Below, one piece after another: positions 5,097 to 5,254 of a DNA stretch of 5,254 bases. The translations under genes and the position numbers were made by a program. The notes beneath the pieces are model-generated. The model made no database searches. It was not told where the DNA came from and saw nothing but the letters and a program-made list of their open reading frames with translations. Origin of the DNA: Clostridium sp. CAG:448 (GTDB lineage Bacteria; Bacillota; Clostridia; Oscillospirales; CAG-272); NCBI GenBank assembly GCA_000433415.1, contig FR890508.1, positions 9,432-14,685 on the forward strand, read 5' to 3'. Every line of letters starts with the position of its first letter. Positions within the stretch are counted from its first letter, which is position 1.

Positions 5097-5254
5097 TTAC
5101 AGAATCAAAATTTTTCCGTAATCCGCAAGGGGAGCGTCCATGAGTGAGACAACGTGCGTCTGATGCAGGCGGCAGAAGGTCAGAATTGCTTCTCCGTCGG
5201 GGTGGTACAGCGGATTGCCGCAAAAAAACACGATGTCGGCACTGTACCCGCTCG
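5097..5254 (-). CDS. C-terminal fragment of an unrecognised protein (cut by right window edge)
   Basis: On the minus strand an open frame enters from the right edge and gives 51 residues before a TAA at 5099-5097. The start of the gene lies outside the window. The visible part reads SGYSADIVFFCGNPLYHPDG and continues EAILTFCRLHQTHVVSLMDA to the C-terminus ADYGKILIL. Its alternating hydrophobic strands (DIVFFC, HVVSLM, KILIL) suggest the end of an alpha/beta domain, and third-position GC resembles the neighbouring genes. I cannot assign a family. It converges on fakA, with the shared hairpin at 5020-5057 between them. The frame is believed real because it has coding-like composition, no internal stop and a terminator placed sensibly for it, but a short fragment leaves some doubt. 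Confidence 0.6.
   Translation of the reverse strand, partial: SGYSADIVFFCGNPLYHPDGEAILTFCRLHQTHVVSLMDAPLADYGKILIL

Noticed and set aside
5097..5254. Glycoside hydrolase family 3 C-terminal end as the identity of the right-edge fragment
   Set aside because: A loose resemblance of the hydrophobic strand followed by an APLADYG stretch is too weak and short to support a family call.

Overview
The window looks like ordinary chromosome from a Clostridia-type Firmicute, probably an Oscillospiraceae/Ruminococcaceae-like gut bacterium. That placement is inferred from moderate GC, AGGAGG-type ribosome sites, near-consensus sigma-A promoters and the protein families present: a short LytTR regulator, a HKLRHTAATL-type tyrosine recombinase, a DegV protein and a DAK2/FakA kinase. 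I cannot name a species.

Layout, left to right. (1) 1-233, minus strand: the N-terminal half of a small LytTR DNA-binding regulator that runs off the left edge. It has a strong promoter (262-290), and just upstream of that an exact 9-12-9 direct repeat that looks like a LytTR operator. (2) 351-1385, minus strand: a complete XerC/XerD-type tyrosine recombinase with all catalytic residues. (3) 1386-1549: a divergent promoter region in which both promoters read TTGCAA-17-TATAAT, with inverted and direct repeats woven around them. (4) 1550-2224, plus strand: an unrecognised integral membrane protein of 224 residues, followed by an intrinsic terminator. (5) 2349-5057, plus strand: a self-contained two-gene operon with a perfect-consensus promoter (TTGACA-17-TATAAT). 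It carries a DegV/FakB-family fatty-acid-binding protein and then a FakA-type fatty acid kinase, and ends in a strong hairpin terminator. (6) 5097-5254, minus strand: the last 51 residues of an unrecognised convergent gene.

The clearest functional unit is the fakB-fakA pair. By family knowledge, the DegV/FakB protein holds a free fatty acid and the FakA ATPase phosphorylates its carboxylate. The acyl-phosphate then enters phospholipid synthesis through PlsX/PlsY. The two genes are 10 bases apart and the second gene's ribosome site overlaps the first gene's stop codon, so the partners are very likely made together. The recombinase is most simply a housekeeping Xer-like enzyme: no att sites, integrase cargo or dif-like site is visible.

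I see no convincing evidence of a wholly new system here. The points most worth a second look are the possible LytTR autoregulatory operator, the repeat architecture between the recombinase and membrane-protein genes, and the unassigned membrane protein itself. No stretch longer than about 190 bases lacks a gene, and I see no rRNA, tRNA, CRISPR array or insertion sequence.
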